In this document: piece by piece, positions 14,916 to 24,300 of the stretch
Layout: every line of letters starts with the position of its first letter
How positions within the stretch are numbered: position 1 is the stretch's first letter
Assembly: GCA_964627125.1 (NCBI GenBank)
Contig: CAZVJQ010000022.1
Coordinates: 1 to 30,582, forward strand
DNA: 30,582 nucleotides
Origin: Fastidiosipila sp964627125
GTDB lineage: Bacteria > Bacillota > Clostridia > Saccharofermentanales > Fastidiosipilaceae
Direction of reading: 5' to 3'
Program-made: the position numbers and the translations under genes
The notes under the pieces: generated by a model
The model's input: the letters and a program-made list of their open reading frames with translations, nothing else
Told to the model about the DNA's origin: nothing
Database searches by the model: none

Positions 14916-16727
14916 ATGGAATTTTTTTCAGATAGAGCTAAATTGATAGGTGTGCTGGTATGGTCAGCAATAGCTGCAATTTTGGAGTTTGGTTTCAATC
15001 AGGATCAAATTGCTTATTGGATGATTGTGGCTCTCGCCATATTTGTATCAATTGAGATGATTATAGAAATAATCGAAACTCTAAAAGATGGACGAGTAGG
15101 TATAGATATTTTGGCGCTAACAGCTGTCATATCCACGCTAGTTTTGGGTGAGTATTGGGCTACAGCAATGATAGGTGTCATGATGGTTAGCGGAGGCGCA
15201 ATCGAGGAGTATGCAGAGAGAAACAATACTCGTGAATTGAAATCTTTACTAGATCATTCTCCAACAATTGCCCACAGGATATTAGCAAATGGCCAAATTG
15301 AAGATGTCAAGGTAGAAGATGTTCAAATCGGCGACAATTTATTGGTGAAGGCCGGCGAAGTCGTACCTGTCGATGGTGTTATCACCGAAGGCAGCGGCTA
15401 CTTAAATGAAGCTTCACTAACAGGTGAATCTGAACCAGTAGAAAGAACAGTTGGTGACCAACTCTTATCTGGTGCAGTCAACGGAGACAACAGTCTAAGA
15501 TTTAGAGTTATCCACGTAGCTGAAGATTCCCAATACCAGACAATTGTAAGATTAGTTGAAGAGCAAGAAGAAAATCCTGCAGAGTTCGTAAAATTAGCTG
15601 ATAAGTACGCAGTACCATTCACAATCTTCGCTTATGCCCTAGGAATAATCGCAGCGGTTGTTACACGAAATCCATTGAGATTCGCTCAAGTAATGGTTGT
15701 TGCATCTCCATGTCCACTGGTTATATCTGCACCTGTAGCTATAGTGTCAGGTATGTCTAGAACCAGTAAGAACGGTATCGTTGTTAAATCTGGTACAAGC
15801 CTAGAGATAATGAATGAAATTAGACACATCGCTCTAGATAAGACAGGTACTCTAACTTTGGGCGACCTAGATATAGATAAGATTGAGACAGTTGAAAGTA
15901 TAAGTGAAGATGAACTTCTAACACTTGCTGCTTCTGCAGAGCAAGGTTCAGTCCACATTTTAGCAAGTTCAATAGTCGATGTTGCTAGAAATAGAGGTCT
16001 ATCTTTACTAGAAAGTTCTAATCTAGAAGAGAGTACTGGTAACGGTATTCAAGCAGATGTTTTAGGTGATTCTATCCGAGTGGGTAAAGCAGACTACGCC
16101 CATAACCCTGGTGCAAGCATAGATCAAACAGCTGTATATGTATCTAGAAACAATGAATATTTAGGAAGAATCACTTTCCACGATGTAGTAAGACCAGAAT
16201 CTGCTAAGACTATTAGTAAGCTTAAAGAGCTTGGTGTTAAACACATTACTATGCTAACTGGAGATAAGAGAGAGATTGCTAATAATATTGCAGGTGGTTT
16301 AGGAATAACAGAAATTAAATCTGAATTATTGCCTCAAGATAAATTGAATTATCTAAGTGATATTCAAGAGTCAGGAGAAAGAGTTGCCATGGCTGGTGAT
16401 GGTATTAATGATGCACCGGCTCTAGCTCTTGCAGATGTAGGTATTGCAATGGGAGCAAGAGGAGCTTCAGCAGCTAGTGAATCAGCAGATGTAATTATTA
16501 TTAAAGACGATATCTACAAGATAGCTCAATTAGTAACAATATCTCAAGATACTATGAGAATTGCTAAAGAAGCTGTTTTAATAGGTTTAGGATTAAGTTC
16601 AATCTTTATGATTTTTGCAGCATTTGGATTCATTCCAGCGGTTATCGGAGCTATCTTACAAGAAGGTCTAGATATCTTCTCCATGTTCTGGGCAATAAGA
16701 GCCAGAGGTGGACGTTCACTAGATTAG
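14916..16727 (+). CDS. heavy-metal P1B-type ATPase, no N-terminal metal-binding domain
   Basis: A 603-residue metal pump. Motifs in order: TGES (169-172, actuator), SPCP (264-267) in the ion-path helix, phosphorylated D308 in DKTGTLT, MLTGD, and GDGINDAP. The SPC ion-path motif and the lack of an N-terminal metal domain resemble the P1B-4 group (cobalt, iron(II) and similar), but the late helix reads QEGLDIF rather than the HEG type, and the HP dipeptide of the nucleotide domain is replaced (SVHILA). It therefore belongs to a divergent branch and the metal should not be assumed. I chose ATG 14916, preceded by GAGGGGG; an in-frame TTG at 14904 is less likely. A strong terminator follows. The attenuator-like leader suggests regulated expression. 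Confidence 0.86.
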   Translation: MEFFSDRAKLIGVLVWSAIAAILEFGFNQDQIAYWMIVALAIFVSIEMIIEIIETLKDGRVGIDILALTAVISTLVLGEYWATAMIGVMMVSGGAIEEYAERNNTRELKSLLDHSPTIAHRILANGQIEDVKVEDVQIGDNLLVKAGEVVPVDGVITEGSGYLNEASLTGESEPVERTVGDQLLSGAVNGDNSLRFRVIHVAEDSQYQTIVRLVEEQEENPAEFVKLADKYAVPFTIFAYALGIIAAVVTRNPLRFAQVMVVASPCPLVISAPVAIVSGMSRTSKNGIVVKSGTSLEIMNEIRHIALDKTGTLTLGDLDIDKIETVESISEDELLTLAASAEQGSVHILASSIVDVARNRGLSLLESSNLEESTGNGIQADVLGDSIRVGKADYAHNPGASIDQTAVYVSRNNEYLGRITFHDVVRPESAKTISKLKELGVKHITMLTGDKREIANNIAGGLGITEIKSELLPQDKLNYLSDIQESGERVAMAGDGINDAPALALADVGIAMGARGASAASESADVIIIKDDIYKIAQLVTISQDTMRIAKEAVLIGLGLSSIFMIFAAFGFIPAVIGAILQEGLDIFSMFWAIRARGGRSLD

Positions 16728-16753
16728 AAATAAATAAAATATAAAGAAAACTA

Positions 16754-16787
16754 AGGTTCGCAGAAGAGATTTTGCGAATCTTTTTTT
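16754..16787 (+). terminator. intrinsic terminator of the metal ATPase gene
   Basis: AGGTTCGCA (16754-16762) pairs with TGCGAATCT (16773-16781) with one G-T pair, then seven T. It lies 27 bases after the stop. Confidence 0.88.
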
Positions 16788-16848
16788 ATGGCGAAAAGAC
16801 TATGACTACAGCATTTAAGTCAGAGAAAAACAATATTTTTCCCATTTT

Positions 16849-16854
16849 TATAAT
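16849..16854 (+). promoter_or_regulatory. possible -10 box of the 54-codon ORF
   Basis: A perfect TATAAT 39 bases before the ATG at 16894; no clear -35. It is the only promoter-like box between the two terminators that flank the ORF. Confidence 0.3.
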
Positions 16855-16893
16855 GTACTAGCAGTTAGATTAGAAGAACCAGAAGTATACGAA

Positions 16894-17058
16894 ATGATTA
16901 TGACTCCGATAATGGTAATTCTAAATCCAATAGTTGAATTCATTATTTGGACTTTAGAAGAAGCTTGGAGAACTATAGTAGTGAGCTTATTAGGTGCAGG
17001 TGTATCTTATGGAATTCATAGAGTAGCAACTACAGCGGGAGCAGAAATTAAGTACTAG
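16894..17058 (+). CDS. candidate 54-residue hydrophobic small protein
   Basis: An ORF for 54 residues beginning MIMTPIMVILNPIVEFIIW. A hydrophobic stretch (1-19) is followed by an amphipathic LEEAWRTIVVSLLGAGV segment and a small, mildly basic tail ending AEIKY. It could also start at the second Met (16900). The case for a real gene is its setting: one terminator ends upstream at 16787, another starts 24 bases after the stop at 17082, and a TATAAT lies between. The weak point is the ribosome site, only AGAAG-like. I recognise no family. Its size and composition would suit a small membrane or membrane-active peptide, but that is inference; the interval may instead encode a small RNA. Confidence 0.4.
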   Translation: MIMTPIMVILNPIVEFIIWTLEEAWRTIVVSLLGAGVSYGIHRVATTAGAEIKY

Positions 17059-17081
17059 AAGCAATTGAATAGATAGTTTTT

Positions 17082-17109
17082 AAGTCCTAGAGAAATCTAG
17101 GGCTTTTTT
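17082..17109 (+). terminator. strong intrinsic terminator with GAAA tetraloop
   Basis: AAGTCCTAGA (17082-17091) pairs with TCTAGGGCTT (17096-17105) around a GAAA loop, with one T-G pair, followed by T up to 17109. It closes the 54-codon unit. Confidence 0.9.
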
Positions 17110-17150
17110 GTGGGGAAATGTTGACTTTTGCCGGTGAAAATAAATAAATG

Positions 17151-17210
17151 TAAATGTTAAATTTATTGGTGGATTTAAGCGTCACTTAACATATAAATGT
17201 TAAACTTATT
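17151..17210. repeat. 17-base direct repeats with an 18-base operator-like palindrome
   Basis: TAAATGTTAAATTTATT (17151-17167) recurs at 17194-17210 with one change, 43 bases apart (about four helical turns). The second copy overlaps the perfect 7-base inverted repeat TTAACATATAAATGTTAA (17186-17203). They lie upstream of and around the likely -35 region of the GDPD gene. The arrangement suggests a cooperative regulator site. Confidence 0.5.
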
Positions 17211-17223
17211 TTTGATTAAGCAA

Positions 17224-17229
17224 TATACT
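17224..17229 (+). promoter_or_regulatory. likely -10 box of the GDPD gene
   Basis: TATACT, 33 bases before the start codon; the best -35-like TTAAAC (17200-17205) falls inside the palindrome at 17186-17203. A TTGACT at 17121 may start a second, more distant promoter. Confidence 0.4.
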
Positions 17230-17261
17230 ATGATTATGAATATTTCTGGGAGGTTTTATAG

Positions 17262-18035
17262 ATGGCAACAGAAATTTGGGCACATAGAGGAGCTAGTATT
17301 GATGCTCCAGAGAATACTTTAGCTGCCTTCAAGAGAGCTATTGAATTAGAGGCAGATGGTATAGAGATTGATGTACAAAGAACCAGCGATGGTAAAATTG
17401 TAATTTGCCATGACGAGCATTTAGGACGACTAACAGGTGCTAATGGATTCATTAAAGATACTACATACGACGAACTTCTAGAGTTAAATTTCTCCGAGAA
17501 AAATCATGAAGAGACTGAGCATAAGATTCTTTTATTAGAAGAATTATTGGACTTGCTTAAAGATACAGATATTAAATTAAATATTGAATTAAAAAATAGT
17601 ATTTTCTTGTATGAAGGCATGGAAGAGGAAGTTATAAAGATTGTGGAATCTAGAGACATGATTGAGCAAATTGTCTTCTCTACATTCAACCATGTGTCTG
17701 CTAAGAAGTTAGTAGATTTAGGTCATGCAGATCGCACAGCTATTTTATATTCATCTTACATGTACGACGATATTACCTATGCAAATAATGTAGGTGTGAA
17801 AATTATCCATCCACTAGTGAGCAATTTAAGAAAACGTAAATTGGTTAAAGAAGCACATAAACAAGGAATTGCAGTCAATGTTTGGACAGTAAATGAAGAT
17901 GCTCATATTGCAGCTTCCTTAGCAAGTAAGGTGGATGCAATCATCACAGATGATGTAGCTAGAGCAAAAGATCTCAGAGATAAATATAAGAAAAATCCTT
18001 TCAAGATATTATCAATGCTTGAAGGTATTTTATAA
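17262..18035 (+). CDS. glycerophosphodiester phosphodiesterase (cytoplasmic, UgpQ-like)
   Basis: A 257-residue GDPD-family TIM-barrel enzyme that releases glycerol-3-phosphate and an alcohol from deacylated phospholipids. Motifs: H8-R-G with PENT (16-19), E35-I-D37 for the metal, and the second catalytic histidine H50 in CHDE. There is no signal peptide, so it is cytoplasmic like UgpQ. Length is normal. GGGAGG precedes the start. It is the first gene of a run with the MFS transporter 63 bases downstream and no terminator between. The upstream repeats suggest dedicated regulation. Confidence 0.92.
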   Translation: MATEIWAHRGASIDAPENTLAAFKRAIELEADGIEIDVQRTSDGKIVICHDEHLGRLTGANGFIKDTTYDELLELNFSEKNHEETEHKILLLEELLDLLKDTDIKLNIELKNSIFLYEGMEEEVIKIVESRDMIEQIVFSTFNHVSAKKLVDLGHADRTAILYSSYMYDDITYANNVGVKIIHPLVSNLRKRKLVKEAHKQGIAVNVWTVNEDAHIAASLASKVDAIITDDVARAKDLRDKYKKNPFKILSMLEGIL

Positions 18036-18098
18036 AAATAAATTCGCATAAATAAAATTCTAAATTAATAAAAATTCAAAATTTGAGAGGGCAGAGAA

Positions 18099-19535
18099 AT
18101 GTCAAAAAATGGTGTTAGTAAATATAAATTAAATAATATCCAAACCTTTTTAATAGGGTTTGGATTTTTAGCGTCAAGCTTAGCTTGGGGAATTTATAAT
18201 AGTCAAGTTCCCTTGATGTTAGAAGAGCGTTTCTTATTCGGTACAACCACAATAGGAACAATAATGACAATAGATAACTTTTTCGGAGTTATTTTCCAAC
18301 CACTAGTTGGTGCTTGGAGTGATAATACGAGAACCAGGTTTGGTAAGAGAATGCCTTGGATAATGCTTGGTATTCCTATATGTGCTATTGCTTTTGCCCT
18401 AATACCACTACAGTTTAATATTGTGTTCTTCATGGCTGCTGTAATTATCTTCAACTTAGTTATGGCTCTATGGAGAAGCCCAGTTATTTCACTTATGCCA
18501 GATGTAACTGCTAGACCATTAAGGAGTAAGGCAAATGGAATTATTAACCTAATGGGTGGTGTTGGATCAGTTTTAGCATTCTTAGTTGGTGGTATCTTAG
18601 CTGATTTAGATGAAAATAAATCCTTAGTATTCTTAATGGGTTCAATAGTAATGGCCTTATCTCTTGTAGTTCTATTACTATTTGTTAGAGAGCCAGACTC
18701 AATTGTATTTAGAAGAGAAAAAGGTATTCAAATCAGTAATAGCATTGCTAATAAATGGGCAGAAGCGGCTCTTGTAGATGTTGAGCAAGCAGATAGAGAG
18801 CATGAGCAAATGCTAGCTGAGCAGAGTGGTGAGGAAGTATCAATTGACCCAAATCTTGATGAGAGCGAAATTGATGAAATAGTTGAAGAAGAAGACGTTA
18901 AACTTAAAGGTCTAGATGCATTGAAGATGCTTAAGAAAGCTGAGAGAAAAAGTTTAGTATTCTTATTGTTTGCAATCTTTTCTTGGTTCATGGGCTATAA
19001 CGCAATTGAAACATTCTTTACACTATTTGCTACAAATACATACAATATCTCAGATGGTTCAGCTACAACTATGCTTACAGGATTCTCCTTGGCATTCTTA
19101 TTATTTGCACTTCCTGCAGGAATGATTGGCCAAAGACTAGGCAGATCTAAGACTATTAGATTAGGGTTGATTGGTATAGCTATTTTATTCATCCCAATTA
19201 TTCTAAATCCAGCTCAATTAGTATTACAAATTTTGCTAATTGGTGGAGGTATCTGTTGGTCATTAATAAATATTAATTCATTACCAATGGTTTTAGAATT
19301 CGCAAGTAATAAAACATTAGGATCATTTACTGGTTACTACTACTTATTCTCATTCACAGCAGCAATTGCTAGCCCAATTATTTTTGGAGCAATAAGAGAT
19401 ATTACTAATGACTATAATTCACTATTTGTCTATGCAGTTGTATTCTTTGTAATCGCGCTGGTATGTATGTTTAATGTACATCATGGTGATGCTGTGGTTA
19501 CTGGTAACAGCAAAGAAAATGCAGTTGAAAAATAA
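18099..19535 (+). CDS. MFS transporter, sugar (SLC45/GPH-like) type
   Basis: A 478-residue transporter with two six-helix bundles (about 12-202 and 285-465). The loop after helix 2 reads GAWSDNTRTRFGKRMPW (68-84), the form typical of MFS sucrose/maltose-type (SLC45-like) and GPH sugar symporters. The central cytoplasmic loop is unusually acidic, with about 30 residues rich in Glu and Asp near 230-266. Substrate is not shown by sequence; downstream LacZ-type beta-galactosidase and the amylase elsewhere make an oligosaccharide likely. GAGAGGG precedes the start. It probably shares a transcript with the GDPD gene. Confidence 0.8.
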   Translation: MSKNGVSKYKLNNIQTFLIGFGFLASSLAWGIYNSQVPLMLEERFLFGTTTIGTIMTIDNFFGVIFQPLVGAWSDNTRTRFGKRMPWIMLGIPICAIAFALIPLQFNIVFFMAAVIIFNLVMALWRSPVISLMPDVTARPLRSKANGIINLMGGVGSVLAFLVGGILADLDENKSLVFLMGSIVMALSLVVLLLFVREPDSIVFRREKGIQISNSIANKWAEAALVDVEQADREHEQMLAEQSGEEVSIDPNLDESEIDEIVEEEDVKLKGLDALKMLKKAERKSLVFLLFAIFSWFMGYNAIETFFTLFATNTYNISDGSATTMLTGFSLAFLLFALPAGMIGQRLGRSKTIRLGLIGIAILFIPIILNPAQLVLQILLIGGGICWSLININSLPMVLEFASNKTLGSFTGYYYLFSFTAAIASPIIFGAIRDITNDYNSLFVYAVVFFVIALVCMFNVHHGDAVVTGNSKENAVEK

Positions 19536-19549
19536 GGAATTAATAGATT

Positions 19550-19567
19550 TATAGTTTAGTAACTATA
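19550..19567 (+). repeat. short inverted repeat after the MFS gene
   Basis: TATAGTT (19550-19556) and AACTATA (19561-19567) form a 7-base AT-rich stem with a 4-base loop, without a T-run. It is a weak 3'-end hairpin at best. Confidence 0.3.
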
Positions 19568-19611
19568 ATAAAGATTATTACTATATTTAAGATTTAAGTG
19601 AGGTTTTATCA

Positions 19612-19634
19612 TATAATTATTGCTTAAAAGCAAT
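19612..19634 (+). promoter_or_regulatory. TATAAT followed by a palindrome before the acyl-CoA synthetase gene
   Basis: TATAAT at 19612-19617 is followed by ATTGCTTAAAAGCAAT (19619-19634), arms of 7 bases and a 2-base centre. The palindrome covers the expected transcription start, a classic repressor position. No good -35 is seen. The GTG start codon lies at 19655. Confidence 0.4.
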
Positions 19635-19654
19635 TGTATAGAACGGAGAAAATC

Positions 19655-21322
19655 GTGATAAATATACATGAAAAGTTTTTAAGTGAAGAGTTCGATGAAA
19701 ATGGCAATGTGATTAACTATGAGCTCCATGCTCCAGAAAATTTTAACTTTGCCTATGATGTAATAGATGTCTTAGCCCAAGAAACAGGCGATAGAAGAGC
19801 TATGCGCTGGGTAGACGATAATGGTAATAAAAAGGATTTAACTTTTGCAGATTTAAAAAGAGCAAGTGATAGGACTGCAAGTTTCTTCCAATCTCAAGGA
19901 ATAAAACGTGGCGATAGAGTAATGTTATTTATGCGTCGCCACTATCAATTTTGGTTTGCAATGCTAGGACTGCATAAAATAGGTGCAGTTCCAATACCTG
20001 CAACTTTCCAATTACGCCAAGAAGATATTGAATATAGGCTAAAGGCAGCAGATGTTAAAGCTGTTATCAGTACTGAGTTTGGCGATATTTCCAACGAATT
20101 AGATAAAGCAATTGATAATGACGATAAACCAGTAATTAAAATGATGGTCAATGGATCTAGACATGACTGGATTAACTTCGACTTAGGAGTTGTAGTTGCA
20201 CCAACATTTGTACCTATCACAGGTGAAGATAGAGCTGGTGGTAAAGATTTAATGCTACTCTATTTTACATCTGGTACTGAGGGTGAGCCTAAGATGGTTC
20301 AGCACACTTTCGAGTATCCTATTGGACACTTACCTACCGCAAAATATTGGCAAAAGGTAGATCCAGATGGTCTGCATCTATCTGTATCAGATAGTGGTTG
20401 GGCTAAGAGTATGTGGGGCAAGATGTATGGGCAGTGGATTATGGAAGCTGGAATCTATGTCTATGATTTTGTAGTTTTCAATCCTAGTAGGATGCTTAAA
20501 CGCTTAGAGGAAGATGAGATTACTACATTTTGTGCTCCACCAACTACATTCCGCTACCTTCTACAAGAAGATTTAAGTAAGTATGATTTAAGTAAACTTC
20601 AACACTTAACTACAGCAGGGGAGGCACTTCCACCTGAGGTATGGTTAGAGGCAAAACGTCAAACAGGTTTAGAGATTAAGGAAGGTTTCGGCCAAACAGA
20701 AAGTGTTCTATCTATTTACACTCCATACTGGCTAGAGTCTAGACCAAGTTCCATGGGTATACCTGCTTACACATATCCATTAGTACTATTGGATAATGAA
20801 GGTAATGAATTGCCATTTGGAAGTACTGGTGAAATTTGTATTAAGGCAGAGAAGGATAATCCACCTATTGGCTTGTTCAAAGGTTATACAGGCAAGGGTT
20901 CTGAAGAGTTAATGGATGAAATTTGGCACGATGGTTATTACCACACAAGAGATGAAGCTAGAATCGATGAAGATGGCTATGTATACTACGTTGGCCGTCT
21001 AGATGACATGATTAAGACATCTGGATTTAGAGTTGGTCCATTTGAAGTGGAAAGTGTAATTTTAGAGCATCCTTCTGTATTAGAAGTAGCAGTTACAGGT
21101 GTTCCAGATAAATCAAGAGGTCAAGTTATTAAAGCAACAGTTCTTTTAAAGGAGGGTTTTGAGGCTAGCGATAATCTTGCCAAAGACATCAAACGTTTCT
21201 CCAGAAGTAGAATCGCAACCTACAAATCACCTAGAATTGTAGAGTTCATCGATGATCTTCCTAAAACAACTTCGGGCAAAGTCCGCCGTAAAGCTATTCG
21301 CAACAAAGATAATAATAAATAA
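19655..21322 (+). CDS. AMP-forming acyl-CoA synthetase (medium-chain/acetyl type)
   Basis: A 555-residue ANL-superfamily enzyme that activates a carboxylic acid with ATP and CoA. Motifs: P-loop YFTSGTEGEPKM with T205-S-G-T, GFGQTES, YHTRDEARIDEDGY, and K542 in TTSGKVRRK, the adenylation lysine. The length and the N-terminal YELHAPENFNFAYD region suit the acyl-CoA synthetase medium-chain (MACS) group; the acid is unknown. The start is a GTG at 19655 with GGAG (19645-19648) six bases upstream; an in-frame TTG at 19634 has no ribosome site. It stands 17 bases before the beta-galactosidase gene, and the two are probably cotranscribed, an odd pairing metabolically. Confidence 0.87.
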   Translation: MINIHEKFLSEEFDENGNVINYELHAPENFNFAYDVIDVLAQETGDRRAMRWVDDNGNKKDLTFADLKRASDRTASFFQSQGIKRGDRVMLFMRRHYQFWFAMLGLHKIGAVPIPATFQLRQEDIEYRLKAADVKAVISTEFGDISNELDKAIDNDDKPVIKMMVNGSRHDWINFDLGVVVAPTFVPITGEDRAGGKDLMLLYFTSGTEGEPKMVQHTFEYPIGHLPTAKYWQKVDPDGLHLSVSDSGWAKSMWGKMYGQWIMEAGIYVYDFVVFNPSRMLKRLEEDEITTFCAPPTTFRYLLQEDLSKYDLSKLQHLTTAGEALPPEVWLEAKRQTGLEIKEGFGQTESVLSIYTPYWLESRPSSMGIPAYTYPLVLLDNEGNELPFGSTGEICIKAEKDNPPIGLFKGYTGKGSEELMDEIWHDGYYHTRDEARIDEDGYVYYVGRLDDMIKTSGFRVGPFEVESVILEHPSVLEVAVTGVPDKSRGQVIKATVLLKEGFEASDNLAKDIKRFSRSRIATYKSPRIVEFIDDLPKTTSGKVRRKAIRNKDNNK

Positions 21323-21339
21323 TTTTTAGGAGAATAAAA

Positions 21340-24300
21340 ATGAAACTAAAACGATATCATGAGAGTCCTGATATTGCTCAAGTAGGAGCCAAGGAGGCCA
21401 GCTCCTACTTCATTCCATTTGAAGATATAGATGTTCTAAGAGAGTTGAGTGATCAGCTGCTTGAAGACCCAGAATTAGATGTTAGAAAATTAAGTGAAAG
21501 AGTCCAGTTCTTAAATGATGACTGGTACTTCCAATACTTTGATAATTACTTAGATATACCTGAAGAATTCGGTCAAGACCCAGTTCTATCTGAAATATCG
21601 GAACAAACAATTCCAGTGCCATCTGTGTGGCAGATGCATGGTTTCGACCAACATCAATATATAAACACAAAATTCCCCTTCCCAGCAGATCCACCATTTG
21701 TACCTGACAATAATCCAGCAGGTGCCTATGAATATAATTTCCATATAGATAGTGATAAAGCAAGAATGCAAGCACTCTTAAATTTCGAGGGTGTAGATTC
21801 TTGTATTTATCTTTGGTTAAATGGTGAATTTGTCGGCTACAGCCAAGTGTCACATGTGACCCATGAATTTGATGTCACCGACTACCTACAAGAAGGAGAT
21901 AATAATCTCCAAGCTCTAGTCTTAAAATGGAGCGATGGTTCTTACTTAGAAGACCAAGATAAATTAAGAATGTCAGGTATTTTTAGAGATGTTTATATCC
22001 GTTATAGACCTGAAGATTACTTAGAGGATTTCAGAGTTAACCAAGAATTAAATGATGATTTAACCGAAGCTAAATTAAGTGTGGACCTAACTTGGAGTGG
22101 TGAAGACATAAGTGATGAAATTGAATTCGAATTATATGACCCGCTTACATCTGAGTTAATTACAAGCTTCAAGGCTGGAGAAACAGCAGTTATCGATAAT
22201 CCTACTCTCTGGTCAGCTGAAAATCCTAAGTTATATTCTCTACACATAAGTTATAGAGATGAAGCTATAAGACAAGATGTCGGATTTAGAAAAATTGAGA
22301 TTAAGGGCGATACATTCTACTTAAATAATCAAAATATTAAGATGAAGGGTGTTAATCGCCATGATTCAGACCCAGTTACAGGGTATTACATTACACCTGA
22401 GCAACTATTAAAAGATCTAAGCATCATGAAGCAATACAATATTAATGCTATTAGAACTTCACACTATCCTAATGCTCCTTGGGCTTATGAATACTACAGT
22501 CGTTTTGGTTTTTATGTCATCGATGAAGCAGATATAGAAATCCATGGTAGTAACATGCTCTTTGGTCAAAGAGGAATTCTTGAAGAAAAAGGTGTTAATA
22601 ATCTAGCTGGTGATGCTTACTCCTACTATGCAAATCTTGGAATCTTCGATGATGGAATTCTAGATAGAGTTTTACGTATGGCTAAACGTGACAAGAATCA
22701 GAGTAGTATTGTTGTTTGGTCACTAGGTAATGAAGGTGGCTATGGTCCAGGATTTAAGAATTCAGCTATTGAACTTAAGAAATATGATCCAACAAGACCT
22801 ATACAATATGAGAGTAATAATTACCAAGAGCTCTATTATGATTCAGATTTAGAAGAGTTGGATTTTGAATCTAATATGTATTCACCACCTAGCGCACTAG
22901 AGACTTATGCGACAGATAATCCACGTAAACCTTATATTTTAATTGAGTATATACATGCTATGGGTAATGGACCTGGTGCTGTTGAAGATTACTGGGAAGT
23001 ACTATATAAGCATGATTCTATGGCGGGGGCTTTTGCCTGGGAATGGGCAGACCATGCAGTTTATAAGGGTTACAGCGAGAATGGTCAAGAAATTTACCAC
23101 TATGGTGGAGATTTTGGCGAAGCGGCAGGTGAGCATGACGGAAACTTCTGTATGGATGGTTTGGTAAAACCTAACCGTGAAGTATCTACTTCTTTAGAAG
23201 AATATGGAAATGTTTTAAGGCCTATTAGAGCTGAAATTGATGTAGAAGCTGCTGTTAGTGGAAAAGTTAAATTCACAAATATGCTAGATTTCATCGATGT
23301 CGGTGAAGCTTATGCGATTCATTTTGAATACTTAAGAAATGATGAATTAATCAATGAAGGAACAGTTGTAAATTACTCAATTCCTGCTAGAGAGACTGTG
23401 GAGATTGACTTCGGACTTGAAGAAGAATTTGTAAGTTATTTAAGAGAAGTTCAAGAAGGAAATGCTCTTGCTGAGCCTATTTACTTGAATATTTCATACT
23501 TAACATTGGTGGACGATATTTTTGTTCCTGAATATACAGAGATGGGATTTGACCAAATTGTTGTTCATGAGCCTGAAGTGATTGAGTTAGAAGCTTTATT
23601 CCCTGAATTTACTTCAGTACCTACTACTGATGGATTAGAAGTTCTAGAGAGCGATAGAGAGTTACTAATTAAGGGTGATAATTTCCGCTATGTCTTCGAC
23701 TTACGTAAAGGTGTTTTATCTAGTTTGAATTATGAGAATAATAATATTATTGATAGACCGCTTGAATACAATATCTGGAGAGCACCTACAGATAACGACA
23801 TGTATTCTAAACATGAGTGGAAGGCTGCTGGTTTACACAAGACTCAAAATAGGTTGAAGAGTTTAGAATATGAATTAGTTGAAGATAATTTAGTTGTTAA
23901 AACTCATATAACAATGGCTCCAAATACATTGCAGCCAGTTGCTCAAGTTTGGACTACATTTACTATTCAAGAGAATGGTGAAATTAAAATCGCTGTTGAT
24001 GTAGACCGTGATAGAAATCAGCCATGGTTTACTGAGTTTAGAAATCAATACCCAATGACTAAAGCACAAGAAGAGAAATATGATGAGCGTTTCCCATTCT
24101 TGCCAAGATTTGGTTTGAGATTATTCATGAATAAAACTTATGAAAATCTTGAGTTTATTGGTCTAGGACCTGGTCCTGCTTATGAAGATATGAAGGAAGC
24201 TAATCTTCAAGGTAAGTTTGCAACTACAGTATCAGATGAGTATGTAGACTACATAATGCCGCAAGAGCACGGTAGTCATACAGATACATCCGCTATTGTA

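Noticed and set aside
16894..17058. Circular bacteriocin identity for the 54-residue peptide
   Set aside because: It is hydrophobic with a glycine-alanine centre, but no recognisable leader, no sequence match I can name, and no immunity, DUF95-type or ABC genes are beside it.
21482..21853. 123-codon open frame antisense to the lacZ start
   Set aside because: No ribosome site or promoter, and the residue composition is that of a reverse-frame reading of a strongly coding gene.
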